The notes: generated from the sequence alone by a model not told the origin. A stretch of 35,518 nt of DNA from Psychrobacillus soli (GCF_006861775.1 NZ_VDGG01000008.1:1-35518); one strand, 5' to 3'; numbered from the stretch's first letter, positions 18,597-29,432 are shown. Made by a program: numbers and translations.

Positions 18597-19952
18597 TTAC
18601 TTAAAAAGAGAGTCTAAGCCAGGCATTTTCATCTTTTTCTTCCCTTTTTGTTGCATGTTCGTCATTTGTTTCATCATTTTTTTCATGTCGTCAAATTGTT
18701 TTAATAATCTGTTCACATCTTGAATGGACGTTCCAGACCCTTTAGCAATTCGTTTTTTTCTTGGACCATTAATAATATCAGGAGTCGTTTTTTCTTGCGT
18801 AGTCATCGAGTAAATAATCGCTTCTACACGATCCATTTGCTTTTCATCGACTTTTGCATTTTCTAACCCTTTTATCTTACCAGCCCCTGGAAGCATTTTT
18901 AAAATTTCATCTAATGGTCCCATTTGTTTTACTTGACTTATTTGATCTAAAAAGTCATCAAAAGTAAAAGATTGCGTACGGAATTTTTCTTCTAATTCCT
19001 TCGCTTTTTCTTCATCTACATTTGCTTGGGCTTTTTCGATCAGTGACATCATATCTCCCATACCTAAAATACGGGAAGCCATGCGTTCTGGATGGAAAGC
19101 TTCTAATGCATCCATTTTTTCGCCCATCCCGACAAATTTAATCGGTTTTTGCGTGACAGAACGAATAGATAAAGCTGCACCACCACGAGTATCGCCGTCC
19201 AGTTTCGTTAAGACAACACCCGTAATACCTATTGTTTCGTTAAAATTATTTGCGACATTGACTGCATCTTGCCCTGTCATCGCATCGACAACTAAGAAGA
19301 TTTCATCTGGCTCTTTAATCCCACGAATATCTTTTAACTCTTGCATAAGTGTTTCGTCAATATGAAGTCGACCTGCTGTATCGACAATTACGACATCATG
19401 ATGCTCTTCTTTTGCATGCTCAAGCGCCTGTTTAACAATTTCAACTGGGGAAATATCGGTACCTAATGCAAAGACCGGTAAAGATAACTGCTTTCCTAGT
19501 GTTTCTAGCTGTTTTACGGCTGCTGGACGATAAATATCGGCAGCAACAAGTAAAGGCTTTTTGTTGTACTTTTTACGCAGTACACTCGCTAGTTTACCGG
19601 TAGTCGTTGTTTTACCTGCACCTTGAAGCCCAACCATCATTATGACAGTCGGTGGTCTCGTTGAAAAAGAAATTTGGCTTTGCTCTCCGCCCATTAACTC
19701 TGTCAATTCATCTTTAACGATTTTAATGACATGTTGACCAGGAGTTAGACTTTTCATCACTTCTTGACCAACTGCTCGTTCGGATACATTTTTGACGAAT
19801 TCTTTTACTACTTTTAAGTTAACATCCGCTTCGATTAACGCACGTCTTACATCTTTCATCATTTCTTTTACATCTGCTTCAGAAATTTTTCCTTTGCCTT
19901 TGATTTTCTGAAGCGTCCCTTGGAGTCGCTCAGCTAATCCTTCAAATGCCAT
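18597..19952 (-). CDS. ffh: Signal recognition particle protein Ffh (SRP54)
   Basis: A 451-residue GTPase that binds 4.5S RNA and signal sequences and docks with FtsY. The N domain covers about 1-85. The G domain has GLQGAGKTTTT (108-118), DTAGRLH (about 190) and TKLDGDTRGGAAL (about 248). The methionine-rich M domain ends with MKKMMKQMTNMQQKGKKKMK. The strong ribosome site GGAGG is 8 nt before the ATG, 12 bp after ylxM. The receptor gene ftsY is immediately upstream of ylxM. Confidence 0.98.
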   Translation of the reverse strand: MAFEGLAERLQGTLQKIKGKGKISEADVKEMMKDVRRALIEADVNLKVVKEFVKNVSERAVGQEVMKSLTPGQHVIKIVKDELTELMGGEQSQISFSTRPPTVIMMVGLQGAGKTTTTGKLASVLRKKYNKKPLLVAADIYRPAAVKQLETLGKQLSLPVFALGTDISPVEIVKQALEHAKEEHHDVVIVDTAGRLHIDETLMQELKDIRGIKEPDEIFLVVDAMTGQDAVNVANNFNETIGITGVVLTKLDGDTRGGAALSIRSVTQKPIKFVGMGEKMDALEAFHPERMASRILGMGDMMSLIEKAQANVDEEKAKELEEKFRTQSFTFDDFLDQISQVKQMGPLDEILKMLPGAGKIKGLENAKVDEKQMDRVEAIIYSMTTQEKTTPDIINGPRKKRIAKGSGTSIQDVNRLLKQFDDMKKMMKQMTNMQQKGKKKMKMPGLDSLFK

Positions 19953-19964
19953 ACATGCCGCCTC

Positions 19965-20294
19965 CTAATCCCATTCTTTTAATTGATTAATGAGTTGAAT
20001 CAGTGTTTGTTCAGATGATTGATCCTTTACTACTAGCAGTAGCTGGTCAATTGTTTCTTGCCGTTTTTCAAATTTCGTAAACAGATTCAGCTTTTCTTCA
20101 TACTCTTCTAGCATTGCCTCTGTTCTTCGAATATTATCATAAACTGCTTGTCTCGAAATATCATATTCTTCTGCTATTTCTCCAAGTGATAAATCATCTA
20201 AATAATAAAGCTGCATATAGCTTCTTTGTTTATCTGTTAATAAAGCCTGGTAAAAATCGAAGAGAAAATTCATACGAGTTGTTTTTTCAATCAT
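19965..20294 (-). CDS. ylxM: SRP-associated helix-turn-helix protein YlxM
   Basis: A 109-residue all-helical protein of the YlxM/p13 family. A sigma-70 region 4-like helix-turn-helix is visible at about 36-58 ([23 protein letters not shown]). In streptococci YlxM binds the SRP and modulates its GTPases. An ATG two codons earlier sits only 2 nt from GGAG; the ATG at 20294 has 8 nt spacing and is preferred. It is always next to ffh in Bacillales, as here. Confidence 0.95.
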   Translation of the reverse strand: MIEKTTRMNFLFDFYQALLTDKQRSYMQLYYLDDLSLGEIAEEYDISRQAVYDNIRRTEAMLEEYEEKLNLFTKFEKRQETIDQLLLVVKDQSSEQTLIQLINQLKEWD

Positions 20295-20318
20295 TCCCAT
20301 CTCTCCTTACCAATTCAA

Positions 20319-20358
20319 TTGTCTCCTCTAGTTTAGTAATAGAGGAGGCAACTGTCAA
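20319..20358 (-). promoter_or_regulatory. ylxM-ffh promoter overlapped by a 12-bp inverted repeat
   Basis: On the minus strand a perfect -35 TTGACA (20353-20358) is followed after 17 bp by TAAACT (20330-20335, 4 of 6). An inverted repeat with 12-base arms and one mismatch (20319-20330 with 20340-20351, 9-nt loop) covers the spacer and -10. It has no T-run. It could be a repressor operator or a weak ftsY terminator. Confidence 0.6.
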
Positions 20359-20364
20359 GTATTT

Positions 20365-21387
20365 TTACTTGTCTTCTTCATTTTCACTTTCATGCTCTAA
20401 ACCTTCTGCGAAAAGTCCATATACATATTTCTCTGCATCAAATGGTTGCAGGTCATCCATTTGTTCCCCAAGTCCAACGAATTTTACAGGTATATGCAAT
20501 TTAGTACGAATAGCTAATACGATACCGCCTTTTGCAGTTCCGTCTAACTTCGTTAATACGATACCTGTAACATTTGTCGCTTCTTTAAACGTTTGCGCTT
20601 GCACCAATGCATTTTGACCTGTCGTAGCGTCTAATGCAAGTAATACTTCATGTGGAGCGTTCGGTATTTCCCGAGAAATAACGCGATGAATTTTTTCTAA
20701 TTCATTCATTAAATTTACTTTGTTTTGAAGTCGACCAGCAGTATCGCATATTAAGACATCTGCATTTCTCGTTTTCGCTGCTCTAATAGCGTCGTACATA
20801 ACTGCAGCAGGATCTGATCCTTCTGCTTGTTTAATCACTTCCACACCCACTCGGTCGCCCCAAACTTGCAGTTGGTCAATAGCTCCTGCACGGAATGTGT
20901 CTCCAGCAGCGAGCATCACTTTTTTACCTTCACCTTTTAGACGATGCGCAAGTTTTCCAATGGTAGTTGTTTTCCCCACGCCATTAACTCCAACGAATAA
21001 AACAACAGATAATCCTTCATTTTCCAATTGTAGTTCCGTTATATTTTCATCGCCCGCTTCATAAATTTCTACTAACTTTTCTGAAATAACAGACTGAATT
21101 CCCGCAGTGTCTTTTATATTTTTACGCTGTACTTCAAAGCGTAATGCTTCCATTAGCTCGTCCACTGTTTCGAAGCCAACGTCCGCTTGCAGCAAAATTT
21201 CTTCTAATTCTTCGAAAAAGTCTTCATCTACTTTGCGGTACTTCGCAACAAGATCATTTACTTTAGAAGTAAACTGGTTTCTCGTTTTAGCTAATCCTTC
21301 TTTGAACTTATTCGTTATCGTAACCGTTTCTTGGACTTCTTCCGTTGTACCAAGCATTTTCTCTTTTAACTTTTTAAAAAAACTCAT
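20365..21387 (-). CDS. ftsY: Signal recognition particle receptor FtsY
   Basis: A 340-residue SRP GTPase that docks ribosome-nascent-chain complexes on the membrane. It has the short N-terminal region usual in Bacillus rather than the long acidic domain of E. coli. The N domain is at about 25-110. The G domain shows [14 protein letters not shown] (133-146), [14 protein letters not shown] and [11 protein letters not shown]. It begins 14 bp after smc, with AAAGGAG upstream. A promoter for ylxM-ffh follows at once, so ftsY closes the rnc-smc-ftsY unit. Confidence 0.98.
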   Translation of the reverse strand: MSFFKKLKEKMLGTTEEVQETVTITNKFKEGLAKTRNQFTSKVNDLVAKYRKVDEDFFEELEEILLQADVGFETVDELMEALRFEVQRKNIKDTAGIQSVISEKLVEIYEAGDENITELQLENEGLSVVLFVGVNGVGKTTTIGKLAHRLKGEGKKVMLAAGDTFRAGAIDQLQVWGDRVGVEVIKQAEGSDPAAVMYDAIRAAKTRNADVLICDTAGRLQNKVNLMNELEKIHRVISREIPNAPHEVLLALDATTGQNALVQAQTFKEATNVTGIVLTKLDGTAKGGIVLAIRTKLHIPVKFVGLGEQMDDLQPFDAEKYVYGLFAEGLEHESENEEDK

Positions 21388-21401
21388 TCGTATAAACTCC
21401 T

Positions 21402-24400
21402 TTACGTCACTAATTGTTCTTCTAGTTTAACAGAAACTAATTTAGAAATTCCGGACTCTTGCATCGTTATACCATATAAAACATCCGCACCTTCCATTGT
21501 TCCCTTCCGGTGCGTAATAACGATAAACTGCGTATTATGACTAAACTTTTTCAAATAGTCGCTATACCGAGTGACATTTGCTTCATCTAGCGCCGCTTCT
21601 ACTTCATCCAATATACAAAACGGAACTGGTCTAGTATGAAGAATAGCAAATAGTAAAGCGATAGCTGTTAGTGCACGCTCCCCACCCGATAATAACGAAA
21701 GGTTTTGCAATTTCTTTCCTGGAGGTTGCGCAATAATATCAATACCTGTATCCAATAAAGAAGTAGGATCTGTCAAAATTAAATCTGCCTGACCACCACC
21801 GAATAATTCACGAAACACTACTTTAAAATGCTTCTGTATGTCACGGAAAGTCGTTTCAAAACGAATCGTCATTTCTTCGTCCATCTCTTTGATCACTTCA
21901 TGCAAAGTTTCTTGAGCAGATAGTAAATCTTCCCTTTGTTCGGTCAAAAACGTATGGCGCTCACTCACTTGCTCGAATTCTTGAATAGACCCTAAATTAA
22001 TCGGTCCAAGCTCCTCAATCGAAAGTTTCAGTAGCTTCACTTTTTTACGAGCCAAATCCTCTTCTAGCGTAAACGGGAAATCTCGCTCAGCTTCTTCTAA
22101 AGTCATTTCATATGTTTCTTCTAAATGATTTTGTAATGTATGCATCTCTACTTCTAACTTACTTAACTTGATTTCCAAATCTCGTTCTACATTCGTATGA
22201 AGATTTGCCTCATTTTGCACTAACTTTAAGGAATGTTCAAGCTTGCTTATTTGTTCCACAAGTGCCATCCTATTTGTTTTACCAGCTTGGATTTGTTCAA
22301 CTAAATGATCTTTTTTGTCTTTCAGTTGGCCAATAAGTATTACAAGCTCCTCAGCAGAAGTCCCACCTTGTTCATCATTTTCGTACCAAGCAATTTCTTT
22401 TTGTAATGTCCCCACTTTTTGGGTACTCGTTAAAATAGAGCTTTCTAGCTGAACTTTTTCTTTTTCTTGCTGGGAAACTTGTTCGTTTACTACTGCAATA
22501 TGAGATAGTAGCTCCCCAAGTTCATTTTGAAACTTGTCTTTTTCTTCAATGGATTGTTGTTTCAGCAGTTGTAGTTGATCAATTGTTTGCTGAATAGTGG
22601 CTAATGATTCCTTAATCTCAGCATTTCTAATCGCAGTTTGTTCTTTTTTACGGACTAGGTTCTCTTGTAAATGATTCTTTTCCGTTTTTTCCTCATCATA
22701 TTCTAGTAATTGATGGGTAAGTCGGGAAATGATTGCGGCACATTCTCTCGTTTCAGAAAGCAGTCTATGCTCTTCTCCTCGTAATGTTTCGCCCGCAAGT
22801 CGAGTTTCCTCCAATTTAATTTTTAACTGCTGAACTTCTTGTTTTCTAGAAGAAACGGCTTTTTCTGCTTGGTAAACAGACTTTTCTAGTTCAATTAGCT
22901 TGTCATTTAATTGATCCAGCTCCGCTTTCCGTGTAAATAGCGAAGATTGCTGTTTCACTGAACCACCAGTTAGGGAACCACCTGCGTTCACTACATCCCC
23001 ATCTAACGTGACAAATCGATATTTATACTGCAAACGAGACGCCATTTCATTTGCGCCTTTTAAATCTTTTGCAATAATAATACTCCCGAGCAAGTTTTCC
23101 ACAATAATTTGATAGCCATCACTATAATTAACAAGCTTATCCGCTGTATTAACAAATGATGGATGCCCGCTAATCGAAGCTAATGTATGCTCGTTCAATT
23201 TACGCGACTTCATTACTTGTAGCGGTAAAAATGTTGCCCTACCGACCTTTTTCTTTTTCAACCATTCAATCGCCATTCGCGCATCTTGACTCGTATCCGT
23301 AATAATATGTTGAGATTGTTGACCGATAGCCGTATCAATTGCATTCATATACGCATGAGGAATTTGAATTAGCTCTGCTACTGCCCCATGAATTCCTTGT
23401 AATTCTTTTTTATCCCTTGCTTTTAATACTTCTTTTACTCCTTGGAAAAACCCTGAAAACTCGGATTCCAACTCTTCAAGCGAATCTTTTCTTGCTTGCA
23501 TTTGATGCTTCATTTGATACGCTTTTTGGAGCATAGTTTGTTGGTCTTCAAATGTCGTATCCAGTTGTTCCGATGCTTCTCGCTTCTGCGCATAGTCGCG
23601 TAGTTTTTGTTCTAATTCTTTTTGACAAGTTGCAAGTAATTTGTCTAGTTCTTGTTTACGAGAAGTAAGTTTTTCTAACTCTTCTTTTATGTCCCGGTAG
23701 TCTTCAATCATTTTTTCGGAAGAAACATGTTCAAAATGTAATTGCTGTTCCATATGCTTCATTTCATTTTTCATCGTTGCTTCTTCGTTTAATAAATCGA
23801 TATATGTGCTTTTTAACTCTTCTATTTCGTCTTCTACTTCTGAGGCAGATTTACTTAATACAAGATCAATTTGATGCTTTTTAGCACGAAGCTCTTTTAA
23901 CAGAAGTTGTTTTTCTGATTTGGAAACATTATTTTCTTTTAATTGTCGCTCAAAAGAAATAAGTTTTTCTTGTTCTTCTTGTAGTGTATTTCTTAGTTGT
24001 GAAATTTGCTGACTTGCATTATGTTGCTTTTCTGCAAGTAAAAGCTTACGACCTTCTAAACGTTCTAATTCAGAACTTGTCTCTACTAATTCACTTTGTT
24101 CTGAATCTAACTTTTCGTCTATTTGAGACATTGCTTTTCGATCTTTTTGGATAGAATCTTCCATCGTACGAATTTGCTCTAAAAGTGCTTGTTTTGTTTC
24201 TTCCATTGCTTGTAATTTACTATGTAATGTAGCGTTTTCTTGAACATATAATCGTAAATCATGTGCAATTACAGCAATCTCAATACCTTTTAGTTCCTCG
24301 GACATTCGCAAATAGTCGGACGCAAGGGATGACTGAATTTGTAAAGGCTCCATACGACCGTCTAATTCATGTAATATATCTAATACACGATTCAAATTAT

Positions 24401-24956
24401 CGTCTGTTTCAATTAGTTTAAATTCTGCTTTCTTTTTACGTTGCTTATATTTTAGTACTCCAGCAGTTTCCTCAAAAATAGTTCTTCTATCTTCTGGACG
24501 ACTATTTAGAATTTCATCCACTCGACCTTGCGAAATGATCGAAAAAGCTTCTTTTCCAAGACCAGAATCCATAAACAAATCGGTAATATCCTTTAATCTA
24601 CACGTTTGTTTGTTCAATAAATATTCGCTATCGCCAGATCTAAAAACTCTTCTTGTGACGCTAATTTCTGTAAAATCAAGCGGCACCAAGTTATCCGTGT
24701 TATCTAGTATTAATGTAACTTCCGCAAAGTTTAATGCTTTTCTGGAATCACTTCCTGCAAAAATAACATCTTCCATTTTTGCTCCACGTAAAGATTTAGC
24801 AGATTGTTCTCCTAATACCCATCGTATCGCATCGGTTACATTACTTTTTCCACTACCATTAGGACCTACAACCGCTGTAACTCCCGGTACAAAATCTATT
24901 CCAATTCGGTCTGCAAATGATTTAAAACCTATAATTTCTAATCGTTTAAGGAACAA
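21402..24956 (-). CDS. smc: Chromosome segregation ATPase SMC (condensin)
   Basis: A 1184-residue SMC protein that extrudes DNA loops with ScpA and ScpB. The N-terminal head has Walker A GPNGSGKS (31-38). Long coiled coils (about 165-500 and 680-1000) flank a hinge at about 505-670 (GFFQGVKEVLKAR to GGSLTGGSVK). The C-terminal head has the signature LLSGGERALTA and Walker B CILDEVEAALDEAN. Translation starts at TTG (24956); the protein N-terminus MFLKRLEIIGFKSFA matches the family. Its ribosome site GGGGGAA lies in the end of rnc, from which it is separated by 3 bp. Confidence 0.98.
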   Translation of the reverse strand: MFLKRLEIIGFKSFADRIGIDFVPGVTAVVGPNGSGKSNVTDAIRWVLGEQSAKSLRGAKMEDVIFAGSDSRKALNFAEVTLILDNTDNLVPLDFTEISVTRRVFRSGDSEYLLNKQTCRLKDITDLFMDSGLGKEAFSIISQGRVDEILNSRPEDRRTIFEETAGVLKYKQRKKKAEFKLIETDDNLNRVLDILHELDGRMEPLQIQSSLASDYLRMSEELKGIEIAVIAHDLRLYVQENATLHSKLQAMEETKQALLEQIRTMEDSIQKDRKAMSQIDEKLDSEQSELVETSSELERLEGRKLLLAEKQHNASQQISQLRNTLQEEQEKLISFERQLKENNVSKSEKQLLLKELRAKKHQIDLVLSKSASEVEDEIEELKSTYIDLLNEEATMKNEMKHMEQQLHFEHVSSEKMIEDYRDIKEELEKLTSRKQELDKLLATCQKELEQKLRDYAQKREASEQLDTTFEDQQTMLQKAYQMKHQMQARKDSLEELESEFSGFFQGVKEVLKARDKKELQGIHGAVAELIQIPHAYMNAIDTAIGQQSQHIITDTSQDARMAIEWLKKKKVGRATFLPLQVMKSRKLNEHTLASISGHPSFVNTADKLVNYSDGYQIIVENLLGSIIIAKDLKGANEMASRLQYKYRFVTLDGDVVNAGGSLTGGSVKQQSSLFTRKAELDQLNDKLIELEKSVYQAEKAVSSRKQEVQQLKIKLEETRLAGETLRGEEHRLLSETRECAAIISRLTHQLLEYDEEKTEKNHLQENLVRKKEQTAIRNAEIKESLATIQQTIDQLQLLKQQSIEEKDKFQNELGELLSHIAVVNEQVSQQEKEKVQLESSILTSTQKVGTLQKEIAWYENDEQGGTSAEELVILIGQLKDKKDHLVEQIQAGKTNRMALVEQISKLEHSLKLVQNEANLHTNVERDLEIKLSKLEVEMHTLQNHLEETYEMTLEEAERDFPFTLEEDLARKKVKLLKLSIEELGPINLGSIQEFEQVSERHTFLTEQREDLLSAQETLHEVIKEMDEEMTIRFETTFRDIQKHFKVVFRELFGGGQADLILTDPTSLLDTGIDIIAQPPGKKLQNLSLLSGGERALTAIALLFAILHTRPVPFCILDEVEAALDEANVTRYSDYLKKFSHNTQFIVITHRKGTMEGADVLYGITMQESGISKLVSVKLEEQLVT

Positions 24957-24959
24957 TGA

Positions 24960-25718
24960 TTATTCCCCCTGTTCTTGATCCTTTATTGCAAGTATTGCAA
25001 GTCTTGCTGCTTGTTGCTCTGCTTCTTTTTTTGATCGACCTTTTCCAATTCCTAATTCTTTTGCGTTGAGTAGGACACGAGAAACAAATGTTCGATTATG
25101 CGCAGGTCCTTTTTCCTCTACAATTTCATAGCTAAGTGTTCCATTATTATGTTGTTGAATAACTTCTTGTAACTGACTTTTATAATCCATCACATGCGAA
25201 AAAGCACCGAGCTCTATTTTCGGAAAAACAATTTTTTCTAAAAAGGAGACAACTTCGTCTAACCCTTGATCCAAATATAATGCTCCTACAAACGCCTCAA
25301 AAACGTCTGCAAGTAACGCTGGTCTTTCTCGTCCGCCTGTTAGTTCTTCTCCTTTTCCTAACAATACATATTGACCAAAGTTTAACTCATTGGCAAATAA
25401 CACAAGTGAAGGCTCACAAACGATTGCTGCACGGAGCTTTGTTAACTCCCCTTCACTCATCATCGTATATTGTTGAAACAAATATTGGGAAACGGATAAT
25501 TCTAATACGGCGTCACCAAGAAATTCTAGGCGTTCATTATCGGCAAAAAATTTCCGTCGATGCTCATTCACATAGGATGAATGTGTAAAGGCTTGATACA
25601 ATAGTGCTGGATTATTAAATTGAATTTGAAAATGCTGTTGAAACTGTTCAAATTTCTCTTTCACATTTTCTGAAAAAATGGTCTTTCTTGTATGATTATT
25701 TTTGCGATTTACTTTCAT
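24960..25718 (-). CDS. rnc: Ribonuclease III
   Basis: A 252-residue double-strand-specific RNase that processes rRNA, scRNA and mRNAs. The catalytic domain (about 20-170) has the signature [10 protein letters not shown] (61-70) and the second metal-site segment [16 protein letters not shown] double-stranded-RNA-binding domain covers about 180-250 and ends in [12 protein letters not shown]. The frame is open to 25787, but the ATG at 25718, preceded by GAGGAAGG, fits the family length. It lies just after the acpP terminator and probably heads rnc-smc-ftsY. Confidence 0.96.
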   Translation of the reverse strand: MKVNRKNNHTRKTIFSENVKEKFEQFQQHFQIQFNNPALLYQAFTHSSYVNEHRRKFFADNERLEFLGDAVLELSVSQYLFQQYTMMSEGELTKLRAAIVCEPSLVLFANELNFGQYVLLGKGEELTGGRERPALLADVFEAFVGALYLDQGLDEVVSFLEKIVFPKIELGAFSHVMDYKSQLQEVIQQHNNGTLSYEIVEEKGPAHNRTFVSRVLLNAKELGIGKGRSKKEAEQQAARLAILAIKDQEQGE

Positions 25719-25765
25719 GAATAATCTGCCTTCCTCACTTTTCTGCTTTATCATGTATGCTTTTA

Positions 25766-25794
25766 AGTTTACCTGTTTATAAAGCATTGTGCAA
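25766..25794 (-). promoter_or_regulatory. Weak candidate promoter of rnc-smc-ftsY
   Basis: On the minus strand TTGCAC (25789-25794), 17 bp and TAAACT (25766-25771) lie between the acpP terminator and rnc. They match consensus at 3 and 4 of 6 positions. Position supports it more than sequence does. Confidence 0.35.
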
Positions 25795-25802
25795 AAAGAA
25801 AT

Positions 25803-25847
25803 AGAGACGTCCTACCCTTATTCACTTGGAATAAGTAGAACGTCTCT
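25803..25847 (-). terminator. Terminator of the fap operon after acpP
   Basis: A long hairpin with outer arms AGAGACGT (25803-25810) and ACGTCTCT (25840-25847) continues inwards with CTAC/GTAG and TTATTC/GAATAA pairs. T-rich sequence follows on both strands, so it may be bidirectional. It begins 15 bases past acpP. Confidence 0.92.
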
Positions 25848-25862
25848 TTTCGCTATTTGTCA

Positions 25863-26099
25863 TTAGCTTTGTTTACTTTCAATATAGCTAACTGCACTAC
25901 CTACAGTTGAAATGTTTTCAGCGTCTTCATCTGAAATTTCCATATCGAACTCATCTTCCAGTTCCATTACTAATTCAACTACATCTAGGGAGTCAGCACC
26001 TAGATCATCACGGAAAGATGCTTCTAGTTTCACTTCGGTTTCGTCTACACCTAGACGATCCACGATTACTTTTGTTACGCGTTCTAATACTGTTGACAC
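25863..26099 (-). CDS. acpP: Acyl carrier protein
   Basis: A 78-residue acidic four-helix protein that carries growing acyl chains on 4'-phosphopantetheine at S37 ([15 protein letters not shown]). The frame is open three codons further (GTG 26108), but that codon overlaps the ribosome site GGAGGTG. GTG at 26099, six bases after it, gives the usual length and was chosen. It is the last gene of fapR-plsX-fabD-fabG-acpP, and possibly also has its own promoter (-10 at 26121-26126). Confidence 0.97.
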   Translation of the reverse strand: MSTVLERVTKVIVDRLGVDETEVKLEASFRDDLGADSLDVVELVMELEDEFDMEISDEDAENISTVGSAVSYIESKQS

Positions 26100-26120
26100 A
26101 TTAGTCACCTCCCCTCAATG

Positions 26121-26126
26121 ATTATA
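26121..26126 (-). promoter_or_regulatory. Possible -10 box of an acpP-proximal promoter
   Basis: A perfect TATAAT on the minus strand in the 57-bp fabG-acpP gap; no good -35 is seen at 16-18 bp. A separate promoter would fit the high demand for acyl carrier protein. Confidence 0.35.
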
Positions 26127-26156
26127 CAAAATTCTCTCGCTTAATGAAAGAGGAGA

Positions 26157-26903
26157 TTACATGAACATTCCACCGTTTACATGAAGTGTTTGTCCAGTTA
26201 TATAGTTTGCATCATCCGAAGCTAAAAACGCAACTGCTTTTGCAATATCTTCCGTGTTACCAAACTTAGCCAGTGGGATTTGGCTCAACATTTGCGTTTT
26301 CACTTCTTCCGGAAGCGCATCTGTCATATCTGTAGTGATAAACCCTGGTGCTACTGAGTTCACTGTAATATTACGACTTGCAAGCTCTAATGCCGATGTT
26401 TTCGTTAATCCAATAACTCCCGCTTTTGCCGCTACATAATTCGCTTGTCCTGGATTTCCAGATACACCAACGATTGACGTAATATTAATAATACGACCAG
26501 CACGTTGTTTCATCATTTGTCTTGTGACAGCTTTCGTACATAGGAATACGCCTTTTAAGTTCGTATTTAGCACATCGTCCCATTCTTGTTCTTTCATACG
26601 CATTAGTAGATTATCGCGTGTAATACCTGCATTATTTACTAAAATATCAATCGAACCGAATTGTTCTAGTGTAGCACTTACCAATTCTTTAATATCTTCT
26701 GATTGATCTACATTTGCTTGAATCGCGAATGCTTCGCCACCAAGTGCTTTAATCTCTTCTACTACTGCTTCTGCTTTTTCTTTACTTCCACTGTAGTTTA
26801 CTGCTACTTTTGCACCTTCTTTTGCAAGGTAAAGTGCGATATCTTTCCCAATCCCTCGGGATGCACCTGTAACAATTGCTGATTTTCCGTCTAATTTACC
26901 CAT
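26157..26903 (-). CDS. fabG: 3-oxoacyl-[acyl-carrier-protein] reductase
   Basis: A 248-residue short-chain dehydrogenase that carries out the NADPH-dependent first reduction of fatty acid elongation. The cofactor motif is GASRGIG (13-19). The catalytic tetrad is N115, S143, Y156 and K160 (YVAAK). NNAG at 90-93 is conserved. The start ATG overlaps the end of fabD by 8 bp, with AGGAG upstream in fabD, so the two are coupled. Confidence 0.98.
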   Translation of the reverse strand: MGKLDGKSAIVTGASRGIGKDIALYLAKEGAKVAVNYSGSKEKAEAVVEEIKALGGEAFAIQANVDQSEDIKELVSATLEQFGSIDILVNNAGITRDNLLMRMKEQEWDDVLNTNLKGVFLCTKAVTRQMMKQRAGRIINITSIVGVSGNPGQANYVAAKAGVIGLTKTSALELASRNITVNSVAPGFITTDMTDALPEEVKTQMLSQIPLAKFGNTEDIAKAVAFLASDDANYITGQTLHVNGGMFM

Positions 26904-27846
26904 TATTAATCTCTCCTAACAAGTCCATTACTTGTTGCAATGATTCCTCATCATATACGCAATATGTTGTAACGGAACGATCGATTTTTTTCACTAATCC
27001 ACTTAACACTTTACCTGGACCACATTCGATAAATGTAGTGACGCCAAGTTCGATCATTTTTTGTACAGACTCTTCCCATCGAACAGGAGAATAAAGTTGC
27101 TCCACTAATAATTCTTTTATAGATGCTGCTTCTGTTACTGGTAGTGCTGTGACATTCGAAATAACTGGTATATCGGCTTCTTTTAAGTCAAGCGAAGAGA
27201 TGGTAGCATCTAATTTATGTGCTGCTGGTCGCATTAATTCGGAATGGAATGGCCCGCTTACTACTAGTGGAATTGCTCTTTTCGCACCTGCTTCTTTCGC
27301 TTTTGCAGAAGCCTCTTCCACCCCAGCAGCAGTTCCAGAAATAACAATTTGACCCGGACAGTTTAAGTTAGCTACTTGCACTGTTTCACCGTTTCCAGAT
27401 ACATCTTTCGTTACTTCGATTAAGGAATCTTTATCTAGCCCTAAAATAGCAGCCATTGCCCCTTCTCCAGCAGGTACTGCTTCGTTCATAAACAAACCTC
27501 TTTTATGAACCAATAATACCGCATCTTCAAAGCTCAGTACCCCTGAAGCAACAAGCGCGGAATACTCCCCTAAACTATGGCCAGCTGTATAATCTGGGGA
27601 TATGCCCGCAGCAAGCAACTTTTGAGCCACCATTGTACTAGTCGTCAGTAGAGCAGGTTGTGCGTTGTATGTTTTTGTTAATTCCTCCGCAGGACCTTCT
27701 AACATAATGTTCGATAAAGAAAAACCTAATACTTCATCAGCTTGATCATAAAACTTTTTACTTTCTTCGTTACTTTCGATCAATTGCTGACCCATGCCTA
27801 CTGATTGGGAACCTTGTCCTGGAAAGATAAATGCAATTTTAGTCAT
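26896..27846 (-). CDS. fabD: Malonyl-CoA:ACP transacylase
   Basis: A 316-residue transacylase that moves malonyl from CoA to ACP and so supplies the elongation cycle. The N-terminal [10 protein letters not shown] is the oxyanion-loop motif. The nucleophile is S91 in [12 protein letters not shown] and the catalytic histidine H201 in GPFHSELM. It overlaps plsX upstream and fabG downstream by 8 bp each, giving a tightly coupled block. Confidence 0.98.
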   Translation of the reverse strand: MTKIAFIFPGQGSQSVGMGQQLIESNEESKKFYDQADEVLGFSLSNIMLEGPAEELTKTYNAQPALLTTSTMVAQKLLAAGISPDYTAGHSLGEYSALVASGVLSFEDAVLLVHKRGLFMNEAVPAGEGAMAAILGLDKDSLIEVTKDVSGNGETVQVANLNCPGQIVISGTAAGVEEASAKAKEAGAKRAIPLVVSGPFHSELMRPAAHKLDATISSLDLKEADIPVISNVTALPVTEAASIKELLVEQLYSPVRWEESVQKMIELGVTTFIECGPGKVLSGLVKKIDRSVTTYCVYDEESLQQVMDLLGEINNG

Positions 27847-28834
27847 TGGATAATTCCTTTCTTAACGTACTTTGAATAATTCCACATACATCGTACTCTA
27901 CCATCGTTCTTGCTTGTCGGATAGCATGAAAAATAGCATTTGCATTGGAAGAACCATGTGCTTTAATAACCGGCGCTTTTAAACCAAACAATCCCGCACC
28001 ACCATACTCGGAGTAATCTAACTTATTTTTCAAGCCACGAAGCTGGTCTTTTACTAATAACGCGGAAATTTTTGTTTTCGTAGAAGTATTAAAAGCTTCT
28101 TTCAGTAAAGTAAAAATGCCTGATGCCGTACCTTCAAGTGTTTTTAAAACCATATTCCCTGTAAAGCCGTCTGTTACGACTACATCCGCAACACCTGTTA
28201 GCAAATCTCTAGACTCCACATTTCCGATAAAATTAATCGGAGCATGCTTCAATAACTCGAAAGCCGCTTTTGTTAGTTCGTTTCCTTTAATTTCTTCCGT
28301 TCCTATATTTAACAGTCCAACACGAGGATTTGCAATGCCACGCACTTTTTCTGCATAGACACTACCCATAACTGCAAATTGCTCTAAATGCTCTGGTTTT
28401 GCATCCGAATTTGCACCTAAATCAAGCATCACAAAGCCTTTCCCATCAAGTGTAGGCAAAGTCGGAGCAAGTGCAGGGCGATCTACTTGGTCAATACGTC
28501 CAACAATAAATAATCCTGCAGCCATTAAAGCACCTGTATTACCAGCAGAAACACATGCGTCTGATTCCCCATTTTTTACAGCTTCCGCCATTTTCACCAA
28601 GGAGGAATTTTTCTTTCTTCGAATAGCACGGACTGGTTCATCCGTTCCTTCAATAATCTCATCTGTATGAATCACTTGTAATCGCTCATGTGCTGTAACA
28701 AGAGGAGCAAGCTTTTGTTCATCTCCGTACAACTGAATTTCTATATCATCAAACGCTTGTAGAGCTTCGTATACACCTTTAACAATTTCGTGTGGGGCAT
28801 TATCTCCACCCATTGCATCAATGGAAATTTTCAT
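27839..28834 (-). CDS. plsX: Phosphate acyltransferase PlsX
   Basis: A 331-residue enzyme that converts acyl-ACP and phosphate to acyl-phosphate, the acyl donor for PlsY in phosphatidic acid synthesis. The N-terminal [20 protein letters not shown] and internal [29 protein letters not shown] and [20 protein letters not shown] are family hallmarks. It is 16 bp after fapR and overlaps fabD by 8 bp. Confidence 0.98.
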   Translation of the reverse strand: MKISIDAMGGDNAPHEIVKGVYEALQAFDDIEIQLYGDEQKLAPLVTAHERLQVIHTDEIIEGTDEPVRAIRRKKNSSLVKMAEAVKNGESDACVSAGNTGALMAAGLFIVGRIDQVDRPALAPTLPTLDGKGFVMLDLGANSDAKPEHLEQFAVMGSVYAEKVRGIANPRVGLLNIGTEEIKGNELTKAAFELLKHAPINFIGNVESRDLLTGVADVVVTDGFTGNMVLKTLEGTASGIFTLLKEAFNTSTKTKISALLVKDQLRGLKNKLDYSEYGGAGLFGLKAPVIKAHGSSNANAIFHAIRQARTMVEYDVCGIIQSTLRKELSND

Positions 28835-28850
28835 CTGTCATCACCTTTTT

Positions 28851-29417
28851 TTAAGACTTTGTCACGCGGTACATACTAAATTGACCGATAAAAACGGTAT
28901 CATTTTCTACTTTGCTCGTCACTTCAATTAACGTGCTATTTTTTTCTGTATCTCTAGATAGAACGACTGCTTTTGCAATTATTCTATCCCCCGCTTTGAC
29001 GGGTTTCACAAACGTAATCGTAGATTTTCGAGTAAGTGCTAATTCATCATTTATGACAGCTACTGCTAAGGAATTTGCTTGGGCAAATAAGTGATGTCCT
29101 CTTGCAATGCCATTTCTTGCAAATACATGGTCTTGGGTAATATCCAATATAGAGATAGCTTGTTTATCCAAATCGATATCGATAATTTCACCAATTATCT
29201 CATTTAGCGGAAGTGATTTCACTTCTTCCACAAAATTATGTGCTGCTACTGATTTTATACGTTCACGTAATTCCGGTATAGATAACTCCATTCGATCAAG
29301 ACGAATCGTTTGAACGCTTACGTTGAATGTCGAAGCTAATTTTTCATCTGTGATAAATGGATTTTTCTCTAATGTTTCTAGAAGAAGTTGTTGTCTGTCT
29401 TTTTTTGTGTATTTCAT
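28851..29417 (-). CDS. fapR: Malonyl-CoA-responsive lipid repressor FapR
   Basis: A 188-residue DeoR-like helix-turn-helix (about 1-60; [19 protein letters not shown]) joined to a hot-dog fold (about 75-188) that in B. subtilis binds malonyl-CoA, releasing the repressor from DNA. The gene is preceded by a clear 17-bp operator, so it represses its own operon, which contains the lipid genes plsX, fabD, fabG and acpP. The ribosome site is GGTGGTGAT. Confidence 0.97.
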   Translation of the reverse strand: MKYTKKDRQQLLLETLEKNPFITDEKLASTFNVSVQTIRLDRMELSIPELRERIKSVAAHNFVEEVKSLPLNEIIGEIIDIDLDKQAISILDITQDHVFARNGIARGHHLFAQANSLAVAVINDELALTRKSTITFVKPVKAGDRIIAKAVVLSRDTEKNSTLIEVTSKVENDTVFIGQFSMYRVTKS

Positions 29418-29432
29418 CCAATCACCACCATT

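Noticed and set aside
25719-25787. 23-residue N-terminal extension of RNase III
   Set aside because: The upstream codon lies close to the acpP terminator; the ATG at 25718 has a ribosome site and gives the usual family length.
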